This document shows positions 36,121-46,449 of a DNA stretch of 64,000 bases, in pieces. The translations under genes were made by a program, and so were the position numbers. This DNA comes from Methylophilaceae bacterium 11 (GTDB lineage Bacteria > Pseudomonadota > Gammaproteobacteria > Burkholderiales > Methylophilaceae): the NCBI GenBank assembly GCA_000525025.1, contig JCKJ01000001.1:1922001-1986000 (forward strand). Direction: 5' to 3'. The notes under the pieces were generated by a model. That model was not told the origin of the DNA. It saw nothing but the letters and a program-made list of their open reading frames with translations, and ran no database searches. The stretch's first letter is position 1, and the number at the start of each line of letters is the position of its first letter.

Positions 36121-39100
36121 ATGATAGAGATTCAACATTTTATTTATCGCGATGGCGATCCCACTCCGCTGCTTTATGGCACTTATGACCCTTGGTTGGT
36201 TGCGTTATCCGTGACCATTGCCATCGGCACATCGGTGCTAGGCATGCAGTTGGCGCGCGTTGCGCGCAAGCAAACTTCGCTATTGCTCAAACAGGCCTCT
36301 ATCATTGCGGGCTCTATATCACTGGGTGCCGGCATTTGGGCCATGCATTTTATTGGCATGATGGCACTCAACCTTTGCACGCGTGTCGATTACGATACGT
36401 TCACCACCATACTTTCCATGGCGCCTGCGGTAGTGGCTTCTTGGTACGCACTATATTTACTCTCGGGCGACAAACTCACTTACCAACGCTTATGGTTAGG
36501 TGGCACGTTGGTAGGCGCTGGCATTGGTGCGATGCACTACACCGGCATGCTGGCCATGCAAATGGCGCCTGTTTTAAAGTTTGATATCCAATGGGTACTT
36601 GTTTCTGTTGTAGTAGCCGTAGTACTAGCCACCAGTGCGCTGTGGACAGGCTTACACCTCAATCAACAAAAACGCCTGTCTTCTCTCTACTCGCTAGTGT
36701 TAAGTGGCAGCCTGATGGGCATTGCCATTGCCGCTATGCACTACACTGGCATGGCTTCTGCGCGTATTCTGGGCACTGCCGATCAGCAATATAACGCGCT
36801 CAACAACCACTCATCTTCATTATCGCTGGGCATCTTTCTGGTCACAACGCTCATTGCAATTCTGGCTGCGGCCATCAATGCGCTGATTCACTACAAACAA
36901 ATGCTGCATTCGCTGCAATATAACCAATCGCGTTTACGCACTATTTTAGAGACGGCGGTAGATGGCATCATTACGATCGATATGAACGGGCGTATCCTGT
37001 CATTCAACCATGCCGCGGAGCAGTTGTTTGGCTGGAAAAATGAAGAAATGCTGGGTAAAGACACAACTATCCTGATGCCCAAAGCATACAGTGTGCGCCA
37101 TAACCATTTTTTAAAAAATTTTGGTAAGAATGGACAAGCCAAAATCTTAGGGGTTGGACGCGAGGTTACCGGGGTACGCAAAGACGGTTCAACTTTCCCC
37201 ATGCGCTTAGCAATTGGCAAAGCTGATATTCCTGGTGAAACGGTGATTGTTGGATTCATCACCGACTTAACACAACGTAATGCCATGAAAACCGCAGTGC
37301 GGGAACGTGACGAACAATTACGTTCATTGATGTCAAATATTCCCGGCGTTACCTTCCGCTGCCTGTATAACCAAGACTGGAAAATGCTGCTGATTAGCGA
37401 GTCAGTGAAAGATCTTACCGGTTGGACGGCTGAAGATTTCTTGAAAAACAAGCTGTCATTCAGCTCATTTACCCATTCTGATGATTCCACACGCATCGCC
37501 ACAGAAGTAGAGGAAGCACTAGCCAAAGGCGAGCACTATGCCATCGAATATCGCATTCGTCACCGAGATGGCCGTGAAAAGTGGGTCTCTGAAGTGGGTT
37601 GTGCGATTCGTGATAAAACGGGTGCAGTGCAAATGCTGGATGGCGTGATTTTGGATGTGACCGAAAACAAACTCAAAAATGCAGAGTTTGAAAGTATCGC
37701 GCGCGCCATCAATCAATCAACCAGCGTCGCCGAATTTACGATGGATGGCATGATTCTAGACGCTAATCCTACGTTCTTAACGCTTTTAGGCTACGAAAAA
37801 CACGAGATCATAGGCCGACACCACTCCATTTTTTGCTCTGCGCAAGATGCAGCGTCTGAACGCTATCGTAATAAATGGCAAGCGCTGAACAGAGGTGAAT
37901 TTGTACAAGGCGAATTCAAACGCCTCGGTAAAAATGGCTCCGAGCTTTGGATTCATGCTTCCTACAGCCCAATTTTAAATGCGGATGGTAAGCCCAGCAA
38001 AGTATTGATGTTCATGATTGATATCAGTGCGCGTATCCGTATGGAAAACGACCTAAAAGAGGCCAAATACAAAGCCGAGCAAGCTGCTAGCGCCAAGGCC
38101 ACTTTTCTAGCCAACATGAGCCATGAGATTCGCACCCCCATGAATGCAGTTATCGGTTTCAGCGAAATCATGATGGACACCAACATGCAAGATGAGCAAC
38201 GACGGTACATGCATACCATTAACAGCTCGGCAAAATCATTGCTGCATTTACTCAACGATATTCTGGACAGTGCGAAGCTGGAAAAAGGCAAACTGGAGCT
38301 GGAAATCGTAGATTTCTCCCTACATGAGTTGCTCGATAGCATTATTTCTACGCTGTGGGTGCAAGCCCGACGTAAACATTTAGAGCTACAACTCGAGTTG
38401 GCCCCTAACGTTGCTCCATATTATGTGGGTGCCCCCGATCGTATCCGCCAGGTATTGATGAACCTGCTTGGCAATGCGATCAAGTTTACCGAACAAGGCC
38501 ATGTTAAGCTGGTCGTCACCCAATTGGATCACCAGCAAGTATCGTTTTCCGTCATGGATAGCGGCATTGGCATTCCTCAAGATCGCTTAGATGTGATTTT
38601 TGAACCATTCACACAAGCAGACTCATCCATGAGCCGTAAATTTGGTGGCACAGGATTAGGGACCACCATCAGCAAACAGCTAGTGGAACTGATGGGCGGG
38701 CACTTAGTGGCAAAAAGCGAGATTGGCTCTGGCAGCTGTTTTACCATGATTCTGCCGTTGCAACTTGGCACAGTCCAAATAGAAAAAACAAAGCATCAAG
38801 CCTATGCATTGCCTGCCCTACGTATCCTTGTGGCGGACGACATTCGCCAAAACCTGGATTTGATCAGCATTTTGCTGGGCAGAGATGGTCATCACATTAC
38901 AACCGCTAGCAATGGGATTGAAGCGGTGCAGTACTTTAATCAGCAACCATTCGATTTGATTCTGATGGATGTGCAAATGCCTCAGTTAGATGGCTTGGGT
39001 GCTGCAACACAGATCCGAACCATTGAAACGGCGCAGCAGCTTGCACGCACACCCATCATTGCACTGACAGCCAGCGTGTTGCAAGAAGACCGCACTGCCG

Positions 39101-39828
39101 CTTACAAGGCTGGCATGGATGGCTTTGCAAGCAAACCTGTTGATATTGATGCGCTTACCCGTGAGATGATACGCGTACTCAACGGACATACTTCCACTGG
39201 CGCGGATACTCCGCCAAGCCTACAACTGCATACAAAAAATGACACCATAGACTTGGAAAAAGGGCTGGCTTTATGGGGCAATAAACCGCTTTATTTTCAA
39301 GAGTTAGCGCGCATCGTCGCCGACATTCCACTGCAAATGGCGCGTTTAGATAGCACGCTTGAGCAGCAGAACCCTCAGCAACTTGCTGGCTTGGCGCATG
39401 CAAGCAAAGGTATTTGCGGCAATCTGGCACTGCCCGCACTGTATGCACATTTCGCCATACTAGAAAAACAAGCCATGGCCGGAGATTTGGTCAGCGCAAC
39501 CGATACGTTGCATCACATTTCTACAGCTTGGCACACATTGCGCACATGGCTAGCGGCACAACCAGCAACAACTCCTGCAAGCATGATGCAAGCAGATGCA
39601 GCAGCCTATGATATCCCTATGCTGCAGACACAATTAACAGCGCTGGCACAAGCGGCTCAACTCGCTGAATTAGATGACAAACGCATGCAAGCAGTCTCCA
39701 CAATGGCGCCGGCTATATACCAACCTACTATCCAACTTATTTTGAATGCCTTTAACGACTTTGAATTTGAACTGGCGGCAACACATATCGTGCAGTTGCA
39801 ATCGCAAATTCAAAGCGGAGCACACTGA
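36121..39828 (+). CDS. MHYT-PAS hybrid sensor histidine kinase with REC and HPt domains
   Basis: A 1235-aa sensor kinase. The N-terminal MHYT membrane domain shows three repeats, WAMHFIGMMAL, GAMHYTGMLAM and AAMHYTGMASA, thought to bind metal or sense a diatomic gas. Three PAS domains follow (about 280-395, 400-520, 530-640). Next come HisKA (ANMSHEIRTPMNAV, His about 668), HATPase (GTGLGTTIS), a receiver (LRILVADD, Asp about 950 in LMDVQMP) and an HPt domain (HASKGICGNLAL, His about 1093). ATG at 36121 with AGGT upstream. Its stop overlaps the start of the HD-GYP regulator by one base, marking that protein as its likely partner. Confidence 0.92.
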   Translation: MIEIQHFIYRDGDPTPLLYGTYDPWLVALSVTIAIGTSVLGMQLARVARKQTSLLLKQASIIAGSISLGAGIWAMHFIGMMALNLCTRVDYDTFTTILSMAPAVVASWYALYLLSGDKLTYQRLWLGGTLVGAGIGAMHYTGMLAMQMAPVLKFDIQWVLVSVVVAVVLATSALWTGLHLNQQKRLSSLYSLVLSGSLMGIAIAAMHYTGMASARILGTADQQYNALNNHSSSLSLGIFLVTTLIAILAAAINALIHYKQMLHSLQYNQSRLRTILETAVDGIITIDMNGRILSFNHAAEQLFGWKNEEMLGKDTTILMPKAYSVRHNHFLKNFGKNGQAKILGVGREVTGVRKDGSTFPMRLAIGKADIPGETVIVGFITDLTQRNAMKTAVRERDEQLRSLMSNIPGVTFRCLYNQDWKMLLISESVKDLTGWTAEDFLKNKLSFSSFTHSDDSTRIATEVEEALAKGEHYAIEYRIRHRDGREKWVSEVGCAIRDKTGAVQMLDGVILDVTENKLKNAEFESIARAINQSTSVAEFTMDGMILDANPTFLTLLGYEKHEIIGRHHSIFCSAQDAASERYRNKWQALNRGEFVQGEFKRLGKNGSELWIHASYSPILNADGKPSKVLMFMIDISARIRMENDLKEAKYKAEQAASAKATFLANMSHEIRTPMNAVIGFSEIMMDTNMQDEQRRYMHTINSSAKSLLHLLNDILDSAKLEKGKLELEIVDFSLHELLDSIISTLWVQARRKHLELQLELAPNVAPYYVGAPDRIRQVLMNLLGNAIKFTEQGHVKLVVTQLDHQQVSFSVMDSGIGIPQDRLDVIFEPFTQADSSMSRKFGGTGLGTTISKQLVELMGGHLVAKSEIGSGSCFTMILPLQLGTVQIEKTKHQAYALPALRILVADDIRQNLDLISILLGRDGHHITTASNGIEAVQYFNQQPFDLILMDVQMPQLDGLGAATQIRTIETAQQLARTPIIALTASVLQEDRTAAYKAGMDGFASKPVDIDALTREMIRVLNGHTSTGADTPPSLQLHTKNDTIDLEKGLALWGNKPLYFQELARIVADIPLQMARLDSTLEQQNPQQLAGLAHASKGICGNLALPALYAHFAILEKQAMAGDLVSATDTLHHISTAWHTLRTWLAAQPATTPASMMQADAAAYDIPMLQTQLTALAQAAQLAELDDKRMQAVSTMAPAIYQPTIQLILNAFNDFEFELAATHIVQLQSQIQSGAH

Positions 39829-40823
39829 TGACACATCCTGCAATACTCCAACCAAGAGTGCTGATCGTTGACGATGAGCCCACTAATCTCAAAGTACTGA
39901 AACAAGTATTACAGCAAGACTATCGCCTGAGTTTTGCCAAAAATGGTGCCGATGCACTTGAGCTTGCCGCGCGTGAATTGCCTGACCTGATTTTGCTAGA
40001 TGTCATGATGCCGGAAATAACCGGGTATGAGGTCTGCCAACAACTGAAGTTAACCGCTAGCACCCAATCTATTCCAGTGATTTTTGTCACCGCACTGAAA
40101 GACGAAGTAGACGAAACCAAAGGCTTTGCGTGTGGTGCTGTGGATTACATTACCAAACCTATTACACCGGCTATTGTGAAGGCACGCGTGCGCACCCATC
40201 TTTCGCTAGTGCGTGCCGAGGAGCTGAAAAAGACACATCTGCAGCTCATTCAAAGGCTAGGCCGTGCAGCCGAATATAAAGACAACGAAACCGGTATGCA
40301 TGTAATGCGTATGAGCCACATATCAAAAATACTGGCACTGGCATTAGGCTTTAATGAAGACTTTGCCGATAAGTTATTACAAGCCGCACCCATGCATGAC
40401 ATTGGCAAAATCGGCATCCCCGACCATATCTTACTCAAGCCAGGTCGCTTAGATGACGAGGAGATGCGCATCATGCAGCAACACCCACTGATTGGCGCTG
40501 AAATTTTGGCGAATACAAACTCAGAGCTCATCAAACTCGCACATTCTGTCGCGTTGCATCACCATGAAAAATGGGATGGCACTGGCTACCCAGCCGGCAT
40601 CAAAGGTGAAGCAATTCCTATCGAAGGCCGTATTGTGGCGGTGGCTGATGTGTTTGACGCACTAACCAACAAGCGCCCCTATAAAGAAGCGTGGCCTGTG
40701 GACAAAACCATGGATTTTTTCAAAGAACAGCGTGGCAAACATTTTGACCCAAGCATAGTAGATGCCTTGGTGCGCGAGCTAGACCACATTTTGCAGACTG
40801 TCTCACAATGGCAGGATACCTAG
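39828..40823 (+). CDS. REC-HD-GYP response regulator (RpfG-type c-di-GMP phosphodiesterase)
   Basis: A 331-aa response regulator. The receiver domain spans 10-125 (VLIVDDEPTNLKVL, phospho-Asp in LILLDVMMP), followed by an HD-GYP domain with His190-Asp191 in MHDIGKIG, HHEKWDGTGYPAG (Gly253-Tyr254-Pro255) and VADVFDALTN. Such proteins degrade cyclic di-GMP when phosphorylated. Domain order matches RpfG. It is translationally coupled to the MHYT kinase, but could also serve the RpfC-like kinase 27 kb away, which has no adjacent partner. Confidence 0.93.
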   Translation: MTHPAILQPRVLIVDDEPTNLKVLKQVLQQDYRLSFAKNGADALELAARELPDLILLDVMMPEITGYEVCQQLKLTASTQSIPVIFVTALKDEVDETKGFACGAVDYITKPITPAIVKARVRTHLSLVRAEELKKTHLQLIQRLGRAAEYKDNETGMHVMRMSHISKILALALGFNEDFADKLLQAAPMHDIGKIGIPDHILLKPGRLDDEEMRIMQQHPLIGAEILANTNSELIKLAHSVALHHHEKWDGTGYPAGIKGEAIPIEGRIVAVADVFDALTNKRPYKEAWPVDKTMDFFKEQRGKHFDPSIVDALVRELDHILQTVSQWQDT

Positions 40824-40885
40824 CTAGCGAACACTAGACAGAGCAAAAGCTGCCCAGCCCGGTATCCACCACTACAATCTAACCC

Positions 40886-41626
40886 TTACCACGGCAAGCC
40901 TTCACCTTGGTGAAAGAAGCCACCTGTTGGGCCATCTGCTGCCAGCAATGCCAAGGCAACACTGGTTTTGTAACTGTCTTCGACTTCCATCGGTGCACTA
41001 TCGCCACCCAGTTCTGTTTTTACCCAACCTGGATGCGCTGAATTGACTTTAATAGCCGTTCCTTTTAATGCGTGTGCCAAATGTACAGTATAAGCATTGA
41101 GCGCTGTTTTAGAGGCGTTGTATGCGAATGATTTAGCGGGATCAATTGGAGAGTTTTCCATGCTATGCAGAGTGAGTGAGCCTAAAATGCTGGATAAGTT
41201 AACAATACGGCCGGCGGCTGAGCGCTGTATCAATGGCAACAGTTTTTGCGTTAACGCAATCACCGCAAACAAATTCACATGAAAAGTATGCTGCAATACT
41301 TCCAGGCTAACTTTGCTACTGTTGTTATCGCCCATTAGTTGCTCTTCACTAATACCCGCGTTATTCACCAAAATATCTAACTTGCCATAATGCTGTTGCA
41401 GATAGTCATGTACCGTATCAATGGTATGCGCCTGATCTGCATCATACTGCACCGCAGTTGCTTCGTACCCCAGCGCTTGTAATTGCTTTGCAGCAGCCAG
41501 CCCTTTTTCTACATCACGCGCACCCAACACTACTGTTACGCCAGATGCCGCCAAATTTTTAGCGGTTTCAAACCCAATGCCACGGTTAGCGCCAGAGATA
41601 AATGCTACTTTTTTTGTGTTTTCCAT
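40886..41626 (-). CDS. Short-chain dehydrogenase/reductase
   Basis: A 246-aa NAD(P)-dependent SDR. The cofactor motif is ISGANRGIG near residue 12, NNAGIS marks the mid fold, and the catalytic Ser-Tyr-Lys is in VNLSSILGS and AYNASKTALN. The start at 41626 is preferred because AGGAT sits 7 bases upstream. The closest known group are plant-like carbonyl reductase SDRs. It is divergent from a TetR regulator with palindromic operators between them, so it is probably induced by that regulator's ligand. Substrate unknown. Confidence 0.88.
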   Translation of the reverse strand: MENTKKVAFISGANRGIGFETAKNLAASGVTVVLGARDVEKGLAAAKQLQALGYEATAVQYDADQAHTIDTVHDYLQQHYGKLDILVNNAGISEEQLMGDNNSSKVSLEVLQHTFHVNLFAVIALTQKLLPLIQRSAAGRIVNLSSILGSLTLHSMENSPIDPAKSFAYNASKTALNAYTVHLAHALKGTAIKVNSAHPGWVKTELGGDSAPMEVEDSYKTSVALALLAADGPTGGFFHQGEGLPW

Positions 41627-41642
41627 GTTCATATCCTATATT

Positions 41643-41713
41643 ATTTACCAATTGGTAAATAAATAATGAATGAATTTCATTCGGGCGTCAACAAATATTT
41701 TTACCAAGTGGTA
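41643..41713. promoter_or_regulatory. Two operator-like palindromes between SDR and TetR genes
   Basis: Site 1 is the perfect 18-bp palindrome ATTTACCAATTGGTAAAT (41643-41660), 17 bases from the SDR start. Site 2, TACCAAGTGGTA (41702-41713), repeats the TACCA/TGGTA half-sites with the same two-base centre. The centres are 56 bp apart. They are best read as binding sites for the adjacent TetR protein, repressing both its own gene and the SDR gene. Confidence 0.8.
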
Positions 41714-41748
41714 CAATATAATAAATATGACAGTGGATATCCATTCAA

Positions 41749-42369
41749 TTGAGCGATCAAACACAAGATAAAGTAAGCAAACCGCGCGGACGCCCGAGTG
41801 AGTTTAATCACGAGATGGCCCTAGAAGCAGCATTGAATGTGTTCTGGGCGCAAGGGTATGAAGGCACTTCGATGGCCGACCTGACAATAGCGCTTGGCAT
41901 TAACAAGCCGAGCATCTACGCAGCGTTTGGCAATAAAGAGACTCTGTTTAAAAAGGCATTAGGCAAATATGCGCAACAGCATGTGCGTGTATTGCCAGAA
42001 GCGTTAAATGCCCCAACTGCCAAACAAACCGTTGAAGCGTTCTTGACACATGCTGCCAGACTATTGACCAATCCAGATACACCTAAAGGCTGCTTGATCG
42101 TACAAGGCGCGCTGGCGTGTAGCGAAGATGCGAATACAATCCACGCACTGTTAGCCGACCATAGAAAAAATTTAGAAGCCGCCTTTGCCAAACGCTTTGA
42201 TTTAGCCAAAGTGCAAGGCGATCTCAACATGCGTACAGACAGTACGGCGCTTGCTAAGTTGGTGACCACCGTACAACAAGGCATGTCGGTACAAGCCAAG
42301 AGCGGCACGAGCAAAGACGAGCTGCTAGCGGTAGCTAAGCTGCTATTGCAATCCAATGTGTTTGGGTAA
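41749..42369 (+). CDS. TetR-family transcriptional regulator
   Basis: A 206-aa repressor. The helix-turn-helix is MADLTIALGINKPSIYAAFGNKETLFKKAL (written here by its ends MADLTIALG and NKETLFKKAL) after the basic leader KPRGRPSEF. The C-terminal ligand domain fits the YbiH/AcrR-like TetR_C group. The frame opens at TTG; no ATG or GTG in frame lies nearby upstream, and a GGAT lies about 10 bases before, so TTG is the probable start. It is divergent from the SDR gene. Confidence 0.88.
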   Translation: MSDQTQDKVSKPRGRPSEFNHEMALEAALNVFWAQGYEGTSMADLTIALGINKPSIYAAFGNKETLFKKALGKYAQQHVRVLPEALNAPTAKQTVEAFLTHAARLLTNPDTPKGCLIVQGALACSEDANTIHALLADHRKNLEAAFAKRFDLAKVQGDLNMRTDSTALAKLVTTVQQGMSVQAKSGTSKDELLAVAKLLLQSNVFG

Positions 42370-42448
42370 TCCAGCGCGCAAGCATTTCTCTCATCCGACA
42401 TGTTCAGTGGCAAATTCATGTAAAATAACGGTTTTCCGAAATCGTTAG

Positions 42449-43827
<1,379 letters not shown>

Positions 43828-43828
<1 letters not shown>

Positions 43829-44556
43829 TGGCAATCATCACTGAAGCAAATGCTACGCTTGCTGTCCTTATTGATGCAGACAATGCACAAGCATCTATTA
43901 TTGAGGGTTTGCTTTCAGAGATTGCAAAGTTTGGTGTTGCAAGCGTCAAGAGAATTTACGGGGATTGGACAACGCCGAATTTAGGTCAGTGGAAAACTGT
44001 TTTACTCAATCACTCTATCCAACCAATACAGCAGTTTAGGTACACAACAGGCAAAAATGCTACGGATAGTGCCATGATTATAGATGCCATGGATTTGTTG
44101 TACACCGAAAAGTTTGATGGCTTCTGTATTGTATCAAGCGACAGTGACTTTACACGTTTAGGGTCTCGCATTCGCGAATCAGGGAAGCGAGTGTACGGAT
44201 TTGGCGAGAAGAAAACACCCATGCCATTCGTGGCTGCCTGCGATCGCTTCATCTACACAGAAGTGTTCTCGATTGCAGAAAGTGCGGAAAAAGAATCCAC
44301 TAAAATACCTAGTCATAAATTACGTCAAGACCCTAAGCTGATTAGCCTGTTCCAAGTTGCAATAGATGCGGCTTCAAACGAAGATGGATGGGCGAATCTT
44401 GGTGGGGTCGGCAGTAACATCATCAAAAATGCCCCGGATTTTGACCCACGCAATTATGGCTATGCAAAGCTGGCTGATTTAGCAAAAGCCATTGAACTGT
44501 TTGATATAGAAAAGCACCAAACCCATTTGCTGCTTAGAAATAAACAGAAAAAATAA
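43828..44556 (+). CDS. NYN-domain (PIN-like) ribonuclease-type protein with C-terminal LOTUS/OST-HTH domain
   Basis: A 242-aa protein. The N-terminal NYN domain keeps the acidic residues of a PIN-like nuclease: LIDADNAQ (about 14-21), ATDSAMIIDAMDLL and CIVSSDSDFTRL. The C-terminal ~75 residues (from PKLISLFQVAID to LAKAIELF) resemble an OST-HTH/LOTUS domain, an RNA-binding winged helix. Together this is the LabA/MARF1-like layout associated with RNA handling. It is coupled to purB by a one-base overlap, a link of unknown meaning. Confidence 0.85.
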
Positions 44557-44589
44557 TCTGTTTCATAACTTCCTAATTGTTTTTAAGGT

Positions 44590-46446
44590 GTGAAGCCTAT
44601 CGTTTTAATCACGCACATTCAGTATTTAAAGCATCGTTGGGCGCTATTACGTGCTGGCGTGCGATTACTGTTGTGCGTATTTTGCTTATGCAGCACATCC
44701 GTCAGCCTTGCTGACACCAGCACACTGCTGCACATCAAAAAAAACTCACCATACGCAACCACCTTCAAAATCTCACTGGCGCCTGACCAAACAATAGATA
44801 CAGACGCCCTGCAAGACTTGCTCAAAACGCATTTGACGATTCATGAGGCATTAGAAAACACACGGTTAAATCAGGCGGAATGGCTGCGACTTGTGCAAGA
44901 AGCGCCTAAAGAGATCAAAGAGTTACTGGAAACAGAGGGATATTTTTCAGCAGAGGTAAACATCGAATCCTCGCCAACGCAAGATACGAATGAAGCGGTT
45001 TTTGTGATTACCCCCAACCCAAGAACACAGGTGCAAGAGGTTAGCCTGATATTCAAAGGTGAAATTGCGCATGCGCCGGCAGATCAATCCCCATCATCCA
45101 CCACATTAACGCAAGGCTGGCGGCTGCCCAAAGGCACGCCATTCACACAGCAAGGTTGGTCAGAAGCCAAGCGCGCATTACTGACTGCCATGCTGGGAGA
45201 GCGCTACCCCAATGCCAAGATTGAATCTAGCCAAGCCATCATCGACCCAGAAACGCATCAAGCCAAACTCAATTTAACTGTCGATAGCGGTATTGGTATA
45301 CGTTTGGGTGATTTGGTCATTGAAGGTCTTCACCATTATCCGGAATCGCTGGTGCGTAATCTCAATCCCATTGAGTCGGGCATGCCATATAGTCAAAGTA
45401 CACTGCTCAAACTTCAAAACACCTTACAAGAAACCGGTAAGTTTAATCGGGTGACTGTCAGCGCAACCACTCAGAAGCCTAACCAAGATGGGTTAGCCGA
45501 TGTGGTGGTGAATGTGCAAGAGCGCGAACAACAAAGTGTGAGCATTGGCGTGGGTGCAAGCACTAACACCGGTGCACGCGTGGTTTTAAACTACACAGAC
45601 CGTAACTTATTTGAGCGCGGCTTATTGTGGGATACCTCATTGCGGCTTGAACAGCGGCTGCAAGCAGCCACTTCCAGCATCAAGCTCATGACGGATGCCA
45701 GTGGCTACCGCGACAGCATTAACAACAGCTTGGTACGTACCAATGTAGAAGGCCAAATCACAACGGCCGTTAATAATGGCGTCAAGCGTAGCTGGGGCGA
45801 TCGTAACTTTGAGCAGTTTATCGGTGCCAACTTGCTGTACGAATTTCTGTCTATTGATGGTGAGTCTACAGAGTTTAACAAAGCCGCTACGTTTGCTTAT
45901 GGCTTAAGCCTGCGGCGTTTAGACCATGACCTGATTCCGACCAAAGGGGTGATTTTTAGCTCGCAGTTTCAGGTGGCGCCAATCGAACGCTTATCTGATG
46001 GGCGATTCTTACAATCACAAGCCAAGTTACAAGGCTTTTATCCGCTGGGCCAAAATACACAGTTTTTAGGTCGGTTAGAGGTTGGCGTGGTCACAGGTTC
46101 TGACAGCGTACCTGCGACTTATTTGTTTCGTGCTGGTGGCGATCAATCCGTACGTGGCTATGCGTTCCAGGCATTGGGCGTAAAAGATGGTGATGCCATA
46201 CTGGGCGGGCGCGTACTGCTTACCGGCAGCACCGAGCTAGTGCAGTGGTTTACCTCATCCTGGGGCGCCGCAGCGTTTGTGGATTTTGGTAATGCAGCCA
46301 ACTCTTGGCACGATTACAGACCTGCGTATGGTTATGGCTTAGGGGTGCGCTGGAAAAGTCCGGTGGGCCCGGTGGGTGCCGATATCGCCTATGGTGAAGA
46401 AACCAAAGACTATCGTCTGCACTTTAATTTAGGTGTGAGTTTTTAA
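44590..46446 (+). CDS. tamA: Outer-membrane translocation/assembly protein TamA
   Basis: A 618-aa Omp85-family protein. A signal peptide (LLLCVFCLCSTSVSLA) is followed by POTRA domains (about 95-330) and a C-terminal 16-strand barrel with the Omp85 motif VRGY (GGDQSVRGYAFQALG). With TamB it forms the TAM complex spanning the envelope, involved in autotransporter assembly and lipid transport. The start is uncertain: the frame opens at GTG 44590, with AAGG almost touching it, and no later ATG precedes the signal core. tamB begins 3 bases after the stop. Confidence 0.9.
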   Translation: MKPIVLITHIQYLKHRWALLRAGVRLLLCVFCLCSTSVSLADTSTLLHIKKNSPYATTFKISLAPDQTIDTDALQDLLKTHLTIHEALENTRLNQAEWLRLVQEAPKEIKELLETEGYFSAEVNIESSPTQDTNEAVFVITPNPRTQVQEVSLIFKGEIAHAPADQSPSSTTLTQGWRLPKGTPFTQQGWSEAKRALLTAMLGERYPNAKIESSQAIIDPETHQAKLNLTVDSGIGIRLGDLVIEGLHHYPESLVRNLNPIESGMPYSQSTLLKLQNTLQETGKFNRVTVSATTQKPNQDGLADVVVNVQEREQQSVSIGVGASTNTGARVVLNYTDRNLFERGLLWDTSLRLEQRLQAATSSIKLMTDASGYRDSINNSLVRTNVEGQITTAVNNGVKRSWGDRNFEQFIGANLLYEFLSIDGESTEFNKAATFAYGLSLRRLDHDLIPTKGVIFSSQFQVAPIERLSDGRFLQSQAKLQGFYPLGQNTQFLGRLEVGVVTGSDSVPATYLFRAGGDQSVRGYAFQALGVKDGDAILGGRVLLTGSTELVQWFTSSWGAAAFVDFGNAANSWHDYRPAYGYGLGVRWKSPVGPVGADIAYGEETKDYRLHFNLGVSF

Positions 46447-46449
46447 TAG

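Noticed and set aside
36891-37526. A 211-codon open frame antisense to the MHYT kinase
   Set aside because: It lies wholly within the PAS region of a well-supported kinase gene and has the low-complexity look of a shadow frame.
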